A model generated the notes under the pieces. That model was not told the DNA's origin. It saw only the letters and a list, made by a program, of their open reading frames with translations, and did no database searches. From contig NZ_PUBZ01000108.1 of assembly GCF_003205875.1 (NCBI RefSeq), positions 1-43,210 on the forward strand: a stretch of 43,210 nucleotides of DNA, written 5' to 3'. Of this stretch, positions 16,292 through 24,540 are shown one piece after another (position 1 is the stretch's first letter; the number at the start of each line of letters is the position of its first letter). The translations under genes and the position numbers were made by a program. The DNA comes from Herpetosiphon llansteffanensis (GTDB taxonomy: Bacteria > Chloroflexota > Chloroflexia > Chloroflexales > Herpetosiphonaceae).

Positions 16292-16780
16292 ATGACAGCT
16301 CGCTTAGATTATATGGCAACCGTGCCTGAAGCCTTTAAACCCTTATTGAAATTGAGTGACCTTGCGCACAACAGCGGCTTAGAGCCAGCGATTGTCAACT
16401 TAATTGAAATTCGCGCTTCGCAAATTAATCGTTGTGGCTACTGCCTCGATATGCACACCAAAGATGCCCGCAGCGCTGGCGAAACCGAGCAACGCATCTA
16501 TGGGCTGAATGCATGGCGCGATACGCCCTACTACAATCAGCGCGAACGCTTGGCGCTTGAATTAACCGAAGTGCTGACCCAAATTGCGCAAAATCACGTT
16601 GCCGACGAGTTCTATCAACGCTTGCTTGGCGCATTTAGCGAAAGCGAATTGGTCAAATTGGTGACGGCAATTAGCACGATCAATATGTGGAACCGCTTTG
16701 CAATTACCTTCCAAAGCGACCCTGGCAGCTACAAGCCCGAGCATTTTGTGGCCCAAGCAGCCTTAGAAAAAAACCACTAG
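16292..16780 (+). CDS. carboxymuconolactone decarboxylase/AhpD-like protein
   Basis: A 162-residue protein starting at the ATG at 16292, 9 nt after GAGG. An in-frame start in the preceding gene would overlap it and was rejected. It is an all-helical AhpD-like fold with the redox pair Cys-Gly-Tyr-Cys and a nearby His (RCGYCLDMHTKDARSAGE), typical of alkylhydroperoxidase AhpD domains that use the Cys pair to reduce peroxides. Its place just downstream of the MocR gene suggests co-regulation. Cytoplasmic. No AhpC-type peroxiredoxin is in the window, so the electron partner is unknown. Confidence 0.92.
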   Translation: MTARLDYMATVPEAFKPLLKLSDLAHNSGLEPAIVNLIEIRASQINRCGYCLDMHTKDARSAGETEQRIYGLNAWRDTPYYNQRERLALELTEVLTQIAQNHVADEFYQRLLGAFSESELVKLVTAISTINMWNRFAITFQSDPGSYKPEHFVAQAALEKNH

Positions 16781-16848
16781 ACTTAATTCAGCAATACAGC
16801 AGCCCCCGCCTCACAAGGGTAGGTTCTCAGCAATTGGTCGGATGTAGA

Positions 16849-16989
16849 GCGTTCCCTCACCCCCCAGCCCCCTCTCCCACTGAAACGCGGGCGAGGGGGA
16901 GCACTCGTTTTCACAACGAATTCCGCAAAAAACCACGGAATGAAAGCCCCTCGCCCGCGCCACGGGAGAGGGGTTGGGGTGAGGGGATC
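16849..16989. repeat. ~140-bp palindromic dispersed element, copy B
   Basis: The second full copy of the element at 13738-13875. Outer arms: CCCTCACCCC.. and ..GGGGTGAGGGGATC. Inner inverted repeat: GCGGGCGAGGGG (16887-16898) with CCCCTCGCCCGC (16947-16958), so a two-level hairpin can form. It lies between the convergent AhpD-like gene and the six-gene operon, and its right end touches the operon's last stop codon at 16990. It may serve as a terminator for both. Confidence 0.8.
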
Positions 16990-17397
16990 TTAAACTTGAT
17001 CGCCAAAGTTTGGCAGATCGCTTGGCGCTGTTGCTTGATCGAGTGCATCCCAAATTGTGTCGATGCTGCGCCGAGCTTGAGGCTGATCGTTGGGCGAAAC
17101 GGGGTTGTTTGAACGTGGCAGATTGTTCGCTTTTGAGTGCAAATTAACTTTATAGCGCCGTGGTTCGCCAGCAAGCAACAGCAAATATTCTTTTTCAAGC
17201 AATGCTGCAAGCGCCTGTTGAATTTCAAGGCTGCTGAATGTTTCAGCATCGGGCAACGCAGCCAGTGCCTCGCCAAGCTTCGCCTCAGCAACCTCGCGCT
17301 GGCGCAAAATCGCCCGAATCAGGGTACGTTCAGCCAACGCCAAATCCTGAATATCCACCATGCTCAGGCCAGCATGGATTTCGTCGGAATGCTCCAT
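16990..17397 (-). CDS. small winged-helix-like protein, last gene of a six-gene operon
   Basis: A 135-residue protein. The ATG at 17397 follows GGAG by 5 nt; a GTG at 17403 overlaps the ribosome site. Residues ~10-80 are helical with a wing-like LLEKEYLLLLAGEPRRYKV ending, and the pattern (LAERTLIRAILRQREVAEAKLGEAL) resembles a winged-helix domain. The C-terminal tail is polar and ends near DLPNFGDQV. It is the last gene of the tight operon that starts at 22238, 34 nt after the Cache-HAMP gene, so a DNA- or protein-binding output for that sensor is possible. The fold call is tentative and no known family was named. Confidence 0.65.
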   Translation of the reverse strand: MEHSDEIHAGLSMVDIQDLALAERTLIRAILRQREVAEAKLGEALAALPDAETFSSLEIQQALAALLEKEYLLLLAGEPRRYKVNLHSKANNLPRSNNPVSPNDQPQARRSIDTIWDALDQATAPSDLPNFGDQV

Positions 17398-17431
17398 ACT
17401 CACTCCACGATGATAGGTAATGGCAATTCAG

Positions 17432-18502
17432 TTAGCTTGTTTGGTCAGGTGGGCGACGATCACGGCGTTGGCGGGCTTCACGCGCTTTTTCTTGCAGATT
17501 GCGAAAAAACTCGCTATCAACAATTTCATCAACTTGCTGCTTGCGCTTGCCCTCATCGACAATAATTTGCAATTCGGCAACCTGTTGGCGCAATTTATTC
17601 TCCCGTTCGCGCACTTTATCGACCATCATGGCAAAGACGCTGGCAAGCGTTGCTACTTCATCGCGCAAGCCACTGCTGCTTTCGGGAACTTCCGAGCTAT
17701 AATCGCCATTGCTAATTTGGGTGGCAACCGCAGTTAAGCCAATAATCGGGCGCGTCAGGCGGTGGGCAATCAGATAAACCGCAATCGCCAAGAGCGCAGT
17801 CACCAGCAAAAAGCCAGGAATCAAGGTTTGGCTAATCCGATTGCGCACGGCAGCAACTTCGGCTACACACATATCAACCCCAACCGCACCAACCGTCTCG
17901 CCTTTGGCATTATAAATTGGCGCAGCGCCTGCAATCCATTCGCCCCATTGATCGGTCGATGGATTGGGATCGATGCTTGGCTCACGCAAGCCACGTGCCA
18001 TATCGGGCGTAAACCCACCAGCCGCCGTAAATGCAGCATTAATCAGCGGGCGTGTATCGGGCCGAATCGTGCAGCCAGCGCTTGATTCGGTAGCCAAGGC
18101 TTGTTCGCGCGCGGTTGGCGTTTGGCCGGGCGGAATCGCCGCGCTCACCACAAAGCGCGCTTGTTCTGGCTCGTTGGGTAATTGCACAAAGCTATAAATG
18201 CCCGAAGCCTTGGGATTGATCGTTTTGACTTCACGCAAGTAGGCATTGATTTTGAGATAGGTTGGATCATCGATTTGGCCTTGGGTATACAGCGCACTAT
18301 GTTCATCGCCATCGATGCCAGCGGCGGCAGTTTTGGCAATCGCCATCAAATCGGCTTCAAGCTCAGCTTGGGCATTGTTGGTGGCATAATTCAAAAACCA
18401 GATGAAAACTCCGGTCAACACACTTAAAAACAACATAGTAAAAATGGCCAACAAACGCCAACGCAGGCTCAAAAAACGGCTTTTGGGTGCTACGGCTGTC
18501 AT
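17432..18502 (-). CDS. membrane sensor, Cache-like plus HAMP, no output domain
   Basis: A 356-residue membrane protein. TM1 is at ~15-37, an extracytoplasmic double-Cache-like domain at ~40-220 (GVDM and GEWIAGAAPIYNAKGETVGAVG motifs), TM2 at ~228-248, HAMP at ~248-300 (RLTRPIIGLTAVATQISNGD), then a coiled coil (ENKLRQQVAELQIIVDEGKRK) and a conserved-looking tail (VDEIVDSEFFRNLQEKAREAR). It ends without a kinase, cyclase or chemoreceptor domain, so the signal must pass to a partner. The ATG follows GAGGA by about 10 nt. It lies 13 nt after the GNAT gene. By inference it relays to the small protein at 16990 or the MinD-like ATPases. Confidence 0.88.
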   Translation of the reverse strand: MTAVAPKSRFLSLRWRLLAIFTMLFLSVLTGVFIWFLNYATNNAQAELEADLMAIAKTAAAGIDGDEHSALYTQGQIDDPTYLKINAYLREVKTINPKASGIYSFVQLPNEPEQARFVVSAAIPPGQTPTAREQALATESSAGCTIRPDTRPLINAAFTAAGGFTPDMARGLREPSIDPNPSTDQWGEWIAGAAPIYNAKGETVGAVGVDMCVAEVAAVRNRISQTLIPGFLLVTALLAIAVYLIAHRLTRPIIGLTAVATQISNGDYSSEVPESSSGLRDEVATLASVFAMMVDKVRERENKLRQQVAELQIIVDEGKRKQQVDEIVDSEFFRNLQEKAREARQRRDRRPPDQTS

Positions 18503-18515
18503 AGAATGCTATTCC

Positions 18516-19328
18516 TCACCGCAACGACGCAAGCGCGTGCTGCACAAAAGGATTATCGTGATCCAAATAGTAGACATCATGGTAAATCGCTTGCACAATT
18601 GCTTGAATTGTTGTGAGCTTCAACGGTTGCTGCTGGCTGGGATAAAACACTAAGTGCATCGGTTGCGGCGCAATGGTCAATTGGCGCGCTGCCTGCTCAT
18701 CGCTATTTTTAATCACTGGCGGCTCAATATACTCAACTGGCAAGAGCACAGCGCCATTATTAAGATGAAAGCGCAACCGCGCCTCGCGCTCTTGACGTTC
18801 CTGTTCATGGTGAGCATCCTCAACCCGCGTAACTTCAGCACTATAGCCCAAAACCGCACCATTGCCGCTATACAAGGCATCAAGCGCCAATTGTTGATGC
18901 GTTGCTTGCACCAACCAACGGCCAATGCCCGTGCCCCGCATTTGCTGATCGATGCCAATAAAAGCGCCGTGGCCAAAATTGCGCCGATACAAATAGCTGA
19001 ACATGCGCACCCCAACAGGCTTACCGTTGTGCTCGATCAGCCACAAATGGTCGAGCGTAGCTGGGTGGCTACGTGAAAACGGCTCTGCATACATGGCCAA
19101 AAATGGCTCGTAATGGGCCAAATGCGGGAAAATTGTGGCAAATAGTGCCTGCACAAGCCCAATCTCGCTCGCTTCAGCTCCCAAAATAGCCCGTAACTGC
19201 ATGCCATTAGGTGCATCACGATTGGCTTGCGGCGGAATCATCGGCCAACGCACGCTATCTTGCAATTTATGCCACAATGGCTCTAATTCGCCAAACTGAG
19301 CTAAGCGCGCCTCAGAACTCGATGCCAT
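18516..19328 (-). CDS. GNAT-fold acetyltransferase-like protein
   Basis: A 270-residue cytoplasmic protein. The central part has the GNAT acetyl-CoA motif (GHGAFIGIDQQMRGTGIGRWLV; Q-x-x-G-x-G pattern). The N-terminal ~50 residues and the C-terminal ~80 are extra and not recognised. AAGGAG lies 8 nt before the ATG. It overlaps the end of the translocase-like gene by 17 nt, so translation is likely coupled. The substrate is unknown. The position inside the operon suggests protein acetylation or modification of a small molecule that serves the system, but this is inferred from neighbours only. Confidence 0.82.
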   Translation of the reverse strand: MASSSEARLAQFGELEPLWHKLQDSVRWPMIPPQANRDAPNGMQLRAILGAEASEIGLVQALFATIFPHLAHYEPFLAMYAEPFSRSHPATLDHLWLIEHNGKPVGVRMFSYLYRRNFGHGAFIGIDQQMRGTGIGRWLVQATHQQLALDALYSGNGAVLGYSAEVTRVEDAHHEQERQEREARLRFHLNNGAVLLPVEYIEPPVIKNSDEQAARQLTIAPQPMHLVFYPSQQQPLKLTTIQAIVQAIYHDVYYLDHDNPFVQHALASLR

Positions 19329-20664
19329 CGAGGACGCTCCTTCGTCGAGAGCGCGACAGTCGCCAGTTCAGCAGACTTTTATCGTAGACATGGCGGATGC
19401 GCCAAGCGGCCCACAAGCCAACAGCCGTGGCCAGCAGTGCAAAACCAAGGTACAGTAGTGTGCTCAGCGAAGCAGCTAGCCCACCAAGCCAGCTTGGCAA
19501 CAAGATCACACTAATCACCCCGCAGCCAACGATTGTCGCGAATGAATAACAATAGCTATCAAGAAAAACGCTTACGCGCCCGCGCCGCTCGTCGGGAACA
19601 ATACTCTGCACCGATTTGCGCAAGGGTTCATCCCAGCCAGTTTGGGCCAAACGCGCCCCAAAACGGCCAATCAACCCGCCAATCAGTGGTTGCGCCAAAG
19701 CTCCCAGAATGCACAGTAACAGAACGATGGGCAGCGCAATAAAGGCTTGTTTGGGGCTGGTTTTGCTGAGCAAGCGCCCAGCCAACAGCCATTGAAACAG
19801 CAAAAGCACCAGCACAAAGCCCAATTTGTAGAAGCCATACAGTTGCTGAAAACGCAACGGATCGGCAGCGACAATCTGGTCAATGCTGCGCAAAAAGTGA
19901 AATTCAATCACCGTCAACGCCAAGCCGGTTGTAAACAATACCAGCGCCAACAAACGAAACAATGGCACATGCCGAATCACATCCAACCCAGTGTTAAAGG
20001 TCGCGCGAATCGATTCGCGTTCACTTTTGCTTTGGCGGGCGCGCAATTCGTATCGATGGAAGATCAGCCAGACGAAGCCAATCGCCAAAAAGCATATGCC
20101 AGCACATAAACCCAAGACCAAACTGGTGTTATCTTGGTCGTTGCCAACCAGCCAGGTGGCGATGAGTGCAGCAAGGCCGTTGCCCAAAAGGCTGCCGATA
20201 GTCGCGCCTGCACCAAGCAAGGGAAACAAGCGCTTGGCCTCGGACGTGGCATAAATATCATTGGCTAAGGCCCAAAATGCCAAGGGGAAAATTGCATATT
20301 GCTGTTCGTTGAGCATCGATAAGGCTGGATAGAGCAGCCACGCAGGAGCCTTGAACCAAAATAGCGCTAGCAGCCCCAGATAGCACGCACCAAAGCCAGC
20401 CAACAAGCGTTGAATCAATCTGACCCGCTCAGTTCGATCAACAATTAGCGCATAACTGCCAGCGGCAACGATCGTCAGCACCATGCCAACCGGCCAGAGC
20501 CACAAGAGCTGTTCGGTGCCAAGGCTGCTAATAAAGCCCGCCATGGCCACCACATCGGCCAGTTCGAGCACCAAGGTATTCAATGCCAACAAGCCCATGA
20601 GCGCAAGCAGCAAGCGCCATTCTTGCGGTTGGACTTTCAAGCCCTGTTCCAAGCGTTTTAGCAT
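19312..20664 (-). CDS. ATP/ADP-translocase-like (MFS-related) membrane carrier
   Basis: A 450-residue protein with about 11-12 hydrophobic segments and short loops. The segment IYATSEAKRLFPLLGAGATIGSLLG and the general architecture resemble the NTP/NDP exchange transporter (TlcA/ATP-ADP antiporter) superfamily, best known from intracellular bacteria and plastids, with distant relatives in free-living ones. Here it is unlikely to steal host ATP. AAGGA lies about 11 nt before the ATG. It follows the second MinD-like gene by 44 nt and overlaps the GNAT gene by 17 nt. The transported compound is unknown; MFS-type transport of another solute is an alternative. Confidence 0.82.
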   Translation of the reverse strand: MLKRLEQGLKVQPQEWRLLLALMGLLALNTLVLELADVVAMAGFISSLGTEQLLWLWPVGMVLTIVAAGSYALIVDRTERVRLIQRLLAGFGACYLGLLALFWFKAPAWLLYPALSMLNEQQYAIFPLAFWALANDIYATSEAKRLFPLLGAGATIGSLLGNGLAALIATWLVGNDQDNTSLVLGLCAGICFLAIGFVWLIFHRYELRARQSKSERESIRATFNTGLDVIRHVPLFRLLALVLFTTGLALTVIEFHFLRSIDQIVAADPLRFQQLYGFYKLGFVLVLLLFQWLLAGRLLSKTSPKQAFIALPIVLLLCILGALAQPLIGGLIGRFGARLAQTGWDEPLRKSVQSIVPDERRGRVSVFLDSYCYSFATIVGCGVISVILLPSWLGGLAASLSTLLYLGFALLATAVGLWAAWRIRHVYDKSLLNWRLSRSRRRSVLDGIEF

Positions 20665-20708
20665 GTAGCTCGCATTCCTTTGCGCAAGTACAACAATGTC
20701 CGCAGCGA

Positions 20709-21461
20709 TTAAGCGGTCAGGGTTGCAGCCACATTGGTCAACAGTAGGGAGATAGGATGGTCGGGATGGTCGACGACAAAAAGCTGGGCGCTGGCTTGGG
20801 TTGCTGGCTGATATTCGGCCAACAATTCGGCATAGGGCAAGGCTGCCAAAACTGGTCGTTGATAAATGTGTTCGATTTTTTGCTGGACTTCACGCAAATT
20901 ATAATGCTCAGGAATTTGGTTGACAACCAGCACCATCTCGTCAATTCCAAGCTGCTCGGAAATATCGATCACCACGCCAGTGCCTTGCAAATCTTGCTCG
21001 CGCAATTGCAAAACCAGCAGCTGAATATCGGAAAAAGCAATTGACGGCAAGGCAGCAAATTGCACGCCCGGCTGAGTATCAATTAACAACACATCCAAGC
21101 CCAAGGTATTGATCAACAACTCGAAACTATCGCTGAGCAAGCGAATATCGTAATCGATCGTGCTGTTGCGGGTGGCAAATGGCACGAGATACAGCTGACC
21201 TTTGAGTGCATGGCGAATGCGCGGGTTAAGATCAACGGCTGTTGATTCGATGCCACACTTGCCCCAGAGAAAATCATTCAGGCTATGGGTCATGGCACTC
21301 TCAGCCACACCAAAAATCGCTTGAATTGAGGGCGAGCTAACATCGCTATCAATAATTGCGACCCGTTGGCCCGCTGCTGCCAAGATGGTAGCGATATTGG
21401 CAGTTAATTGCGATTTACCAGTGCCTGGGCGAAACGAATGGATCGAAATAATCTTGGGCAT
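20709..21461 (-). CDS. MinD/ParA-like ATPase, second of a tandem pair
   Basis: A 250-residue cytoplasmic P-loop ATPase starting at the ATG at 21461, 5 nt after GAGG. The P-loop reads HSFRPGTGKSQLTANIA; the usual signature Lys of MinD/ParA (KGGxGK) is Arg11 and one Gly is Pro12. Switch II is LDVLLIDTQPGVQ; a conserved NQIPEHYN segment follows. It parallels the adjacent ATPase gene along its full length and arose by tandem duplication. No MinD-type C-terminal amphipathic helix is evident. Such ATPases usually position cellular structures or regulate partners by nucleotide-dependent dimers. It lies 24 nt after its paralog and 44 nt before the carrier gene. Confidence 0.9.
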   Translation of the reverse strand: MPKIISIHSFRPGTGKSQLTANIATILAAAGQRVAIIDSDVSSPSIQAIFGVAESAMTHSLNDFLWGKCGIESTAVDLNPRIRHALKGQLYLVPFATRNSTIDYDIRLLSDSFELLINTLGLDVLLIDTQPGVQFAALPSIAFSDIQLLVLQLREQDLQGTGVVIDISEQLGIDEMVLVVNQIPEHYNLREVQQKIEHIYQRPVLAALPYAELLAEYQPATQASAQLFVVDHPDHPISLLLTNVAATLTA

Positions 21462-21485
21462 GGATGCCTCGCCATCATTCCACAA

Positions 21486-22238
21486 TTAGACTAAGCGATT
21501 GGCGACCGCGCGTAACGATTGGCTTAATGGATGGTCGGGATATTGCAACACAAAAATGCCGGAGCTTGCAAGCGTCATCATCTCATCGGAGTGTGGCAAG
21601 ACGGCGGCAACCTCGGCATTGTAGGTTTTTTCGACTCGCGCCTTGACCTCGGCAAAGTTGAATGAGGTTGGCACTTTATTGACCAATAAAAAGAGCTGTG
21701 GCACATCCAATTTATGCGCCACATCGACCGTCACCCCAGTGCCTTGATAATCTTGCGCGTCTGGGCGCAAAATAATAATTAATGCATCAGAGATCGCAAT
21801 TGAGAGTAAGGTTTCTTCATTCAAACCAGGGTGAGTATCGATCAACAACACATCGAGCTTCAGCTCATCGACCAAGCGATGAAAGCCATCGTTGAGCAAG
21901 CCCACATCGTAGCCTTCGCGCAGCACGCGAGCAATTTCGCCAGCCTTAATGCTCGAAGGAATTAGAAAAATTTGGCCTGCGGTCAAGCCCTTTACCTTGG
22001 AGCTAACATCGTAGGCTGCTTGCTTGATTTCGCATTTGCCCCACAAATAATCGTTGAGCGAATATTTCATGCTGGCATCGTCCATGCCAAAGAGCACGTG
22101 AATGCCGGGCGACATAATATCAGTATCGATAACGCCAACCCGCCGCCCAGTCGCGGCAATCAAGCTGGCGAGATTCGCAGTTGTGTTTGATTTACCCGTG
22201 CCACCCCGAAACGAGTGGATGGAAAGAATCTTCGACAT
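21486..22238 (-). CDS. MinD/ParA-like ATPase, first of a tandem pair
   Basis: A 250-residue P-loop ATPase, first gene of the six-gene operon. AGGAG lies 7 nt before the ATG at 22238; a slightly longer start at 22262 has no ribosome site. The P-loop is HSFRGGTGKSNTTANLA with Arg11 in place of the canonical signature Lys, Lys16 as the P-loop Lys, IDTDIMSPG as A'-motif and LDVLLIDTHPG as switch II. Its homolog is the next gene. In other bacteria the same HSFRGGTGKSN-type ATPases accompany signalling genes; that is general knowledge, not tested here. A promoter candidate is at 22291-22319. Confidence 0.9.
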   Translation of the reverse strand: MSKILSIHSFRGGTGKSNTTANLASLIAATGRRVGVIDTDIMSPGIHVLFGMDDASMKYSLNDYLWGKCEIKQAAYDVSSKVKGLTAGQIFLIPSSIKAGEIARVLREGYDVGLLNDGFHRLVDELKLDVLLIDTHPGLNEETLLSIAISDALIIILRPDAQDYQGTGVTVDVAHKLDVPQLFLLVNKVPTSFNFAEVKARVEKTYNAEVAAVLPHSDEMMTLASSGIFVLQYPDHPLSQSLRAVANRLV

Positions 22239-22290
22239 GCAGGTGCTCCTGTAAAATGGCAAGTGCTGGTGTACACGGAGAGGTAGTCAC

Positions 22291-22319
22291 ATCATAGTCC
22301 ATGGTAAGCCAATACGCAA
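22291..22319 (-). promoter_or_regulatory. candidate promoter of the six-gene operon
   Basis: On the minus strand TTGCGT (22319-22314) and TATGAT (22296-22291) are 17 nt apart, about 53 nt before the ATG at 22238. The -10 box matches five of six consensus bases; the -35 box is weak (three of six). Confidence 0.45.
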
Positions 22320-22468
22320 CGCTTCAAACTGCCAATGGTTGCTGGTTTTGGCAGTTCTTACAGCACCCGAATCATCCCACAACTGTATCTTTGGTTACAT
22401 TCGATAGTAGCTCTGTGGGCCTAGAATATGCTGAACACCTCGGTAGAGTGATAGAAAGAAAGGCTGCT

Positions 22469-23479
22469 ATGCTTGAACTTCCTGATCCGCTGGATCAAGC
22501 CCCTACCCGTGAATCAATTCAACATTACGTCAATCAAGGCATTATCGATCGTTCGCTGATGCAACGAGCTTTACAGCTTAGCGGGTTTACGCCCAATGCT
22601 CAAGCGTGGGTCAAATTTCTGAATCTGATGTTGTTGGTGCTTGGGGCGGGCCTCGCCGTCTGCGGTGTCTTTTTCTTCTTTGCCTTTAATTGGCAAACGA
22701 TGCATCGCTTTGTCAAGCTTGGTTTAGTGCAAGGCGGCTTGCTGATTAGCACTGTTGCCGCCTTGTGGTATGGGCTTGAGCGCATCGAAGGCAAGATTTT
22801 GCTGACCGTCAGTGCGTGTTTGGTTGGCGCACTCATGGCGCTGTTTGGCCAAATCTACCAAACCGGAGCTGATGCCTACACCCTCTTTTTGAATTGGGCC
22901 TTGGTCATAACGGGCTTTGCAATTGCTGGTAATTTCGCCCCGTTATGGCTGCTGTGGTGGGCATTGTGCAACACCACAATTCTGCTTTACTACGAGCAAA
23001 CGGGCAGCTATCGCGACTATAACGAGCTATTGCCATTACTCATCTTCAATGGATTAAGTTTTGCTGTGGTTGAATTTTTGCGCCAACGCAAGCTTGCTTG
23101 GCTCCAAACGAATTGGTTTCATCGAGTGCTTGGGCTAGGCTTACTCTGGGTGACGCTACTGATCAGCCTCAACTTTAGCGAACTCTATTTCTGGCGCTAT
23201 GGAAATGAACCAAGCAACAACTTGCTCTTGCCCTATATTTTGGCAGTTGTGGTTATAGCTGCAATGAGTGCCTACCACTATTTTATTAAGTTTGATGGGC
23301 TACTTGCCTTGGCGAGCATTGGCACAGTCTGGTTCTTTGTTGATCGTTGGCTGATCGAATGGCTCTCCGATGATTTTGCCGTCAGTTTCTTAATCGTAGG
23401 CATGATCATTCTGGGGCAAACAATCGGCTCGATTATCTGGGTACGCCAACGGCAGCAACTGCAAGGAGGCCATGCATGA
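22469..23479 (+). CDS. DUF2157 multi-pass membrane protein
   Basis: A 336-residue protein. The ATG at 22469 lies 5 nt after AAAGG; an in-frame ATG at 22301 would add an unlikely 56-residue leader. Residues 1-45 are cytoplasmic and helical (DPLDQAPTRESIQHYVNQGII; MQRALQLSG), then about 10 hydrophobic segments follow (ALQLSG.., LNLMLLVLGAGLAVCGVFFFF and later ones). This is the DUF2157 pattern. It overlaps the DUF4401 gene by 4 nt (ATGA), and the GDYXXLXY gene follows the same way. This three-gene set recurs in many bacteria, and its function is unknown. Probable role: a membrane complex. Confidence 0.88.
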   Translation: MLELPDPLDQAPTRESIQHYVNQGIIDRSLMQRALQLSGFTPNAQAWVKFLNLMLLVLGAGLAVCGVFFFFAFNWQTMHRFVKLGLVQGGLLISTVAALWYGLERIEGKILLTVSACLVGALMALFGQIYQTGADAYTLFLNWALVITGFAIAGNFAPLWLLWWALCNTTILLYYEQTGSYRDYNELLPLLIFNGLSFAVVEFLRQRKLAWLQTNWFHRVLGLGLLWVTLLISLNFSELYFWRYGNEPSNNLLLPYILAVVVIAAMSAYHYFIKFDGLLALASIGTVWFFVDRWLIEWLSDDFAVSFLIVGMIILGQTIGSIIWVRQRQQLQGGHA

Positions 23480-24540
23480 ACGCTCCATCCTATAGTATTC
23501 GCCAATTATTTGCTGACCTTGAGCTTGAGCCGCCAAGCTTTGTGCCCGCCGCCCAACCGCCAAGCGAATATCCGTGGTATATGCGAATTTTTGCCGGCAT
23601 TGGTGCATGGTTTGCAGCATTGCTGTTTATTGGCTTTTTGCTGATTACACGGATTATCAGTAATGAAGTTGGAGCACTGATTGTTGGCTTGATTCTGTGC
23701 GCAGTCGCGGTTGGCTTGCATCAAGTCAGGCAGTCATCGACCTTTGTCCATCAACTTGCACTTGCTTCCAGCATTACGGGCCAAATTTTGGCAGTTATTG
23801 GCTGGGCAGAGATAGTTGATGGATCGCTAATTGGATCGGCGCTTGGCGTAATTGTGCTCGAAATCGTCCTGTTTGCAGTGCAACGCGATTTCATTCAACG
23901 CTTGATTTCGACGTTAGCAATTATCACTGCCATCCATGTAATTGTTGGTGATCTTAGTCGGTGGAGCGAAAATTTTAATTATATTTATTTGCTGTTGAGT
24001 TGCTTAATTATCATGTTTTCGTTCTTGCTATGGCTCGACCCAAAAATTCACGCCGATCAGCTTTGGGCAAGTGCTGCGCCAATAAGCTATGGCATATTGC
24101 TATTTATGGGCGCATCAAGCTTATTGACCAATGCTGTTTGGGATGGCCTCGCGTTACGAAGTAATTTTTTCATGCTGCCAGCGCTGGTAGGTATTATCTG
24201 CTTAGGCATCAGCATCTGGATGATTATTAATGAATTTACGTATCGGTTAAACCCAATTGAACTTGGCTGCATTGGCATTGGCTTGTTGTTTAGCGCCTTC
24301 ATTGGATTCAACACGCCAGCAATTATTATTGCCTTACTGATATTGGTGCTCAGCTATTGGCGCGGTTATTGGGTTATGTTTGGGGTTGGCTGTTTAGCAT
24401 TGATTAGTGCATTGAGCTTGTATTATTACAATCTTAATATCTCGTTGCTTTACAAATCAATCATCTTATTTACTAGTGGCTTAACGTTATTGGCAATTCG
24501 CGGCGTGGTGCTCAAATTAAATCAAAAGGAAGCATTATGA
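23476..24540 (+). CDS. DUF4401-type multi-pass membrane protein
   Basis: A 354-residue integral membrane protein with about 10 hydrophobic segments after a short soluble N-terminus (SIRQLFADLELE). Its ATG overlaps the stop of the DUF2157 gene by 4 nt and its own stop overlaps the GDYXXLXY gene by 4 nt, so all three are translationally coupled. The DUF4401 assignment rests on size, topology and its place in the recognised trio. It carries no known enzyme motif. The three products probably form one membrane assembly. Confidence 0.82.
   Translation: MNAPSYSIRQLFADLELEPPSFVPAAQPPSEYPWYMRIFAGIGAWFAALLFIGFLLITRIISNEVGALIVGLILCAVAVGLHQVRQSSTFVHQLALASSITGQILAVIGWAEIVDGSLIGSALGVIVLEIVLFAVQRDFIQRLISTLAIITAIHVIVGDLSRWSENFNYIYLLLSCLIIMFSFLLWLDPKIHADQLWASAAPISYGILLFMGASSLLTNAVWDGLALRSNFFMLPALVGIICLGISIWMIINEFTYRLNPIELGCIGIGLLFSAFIGFNTPAIIIALLILVLSYWRGYWVMFGVGCLALISALSLYYYNLNISLLYKSIILFTSGLTLLAIRGVVLKLNQKEAL

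Noticed and set aside
22301-22468. Extended N-terminus of the DUF2157 protein
   Set aside because: No ribosome site at 22301 and the extra 56 residues have atypical composition; AAAGG precedes the ATG at 22469.
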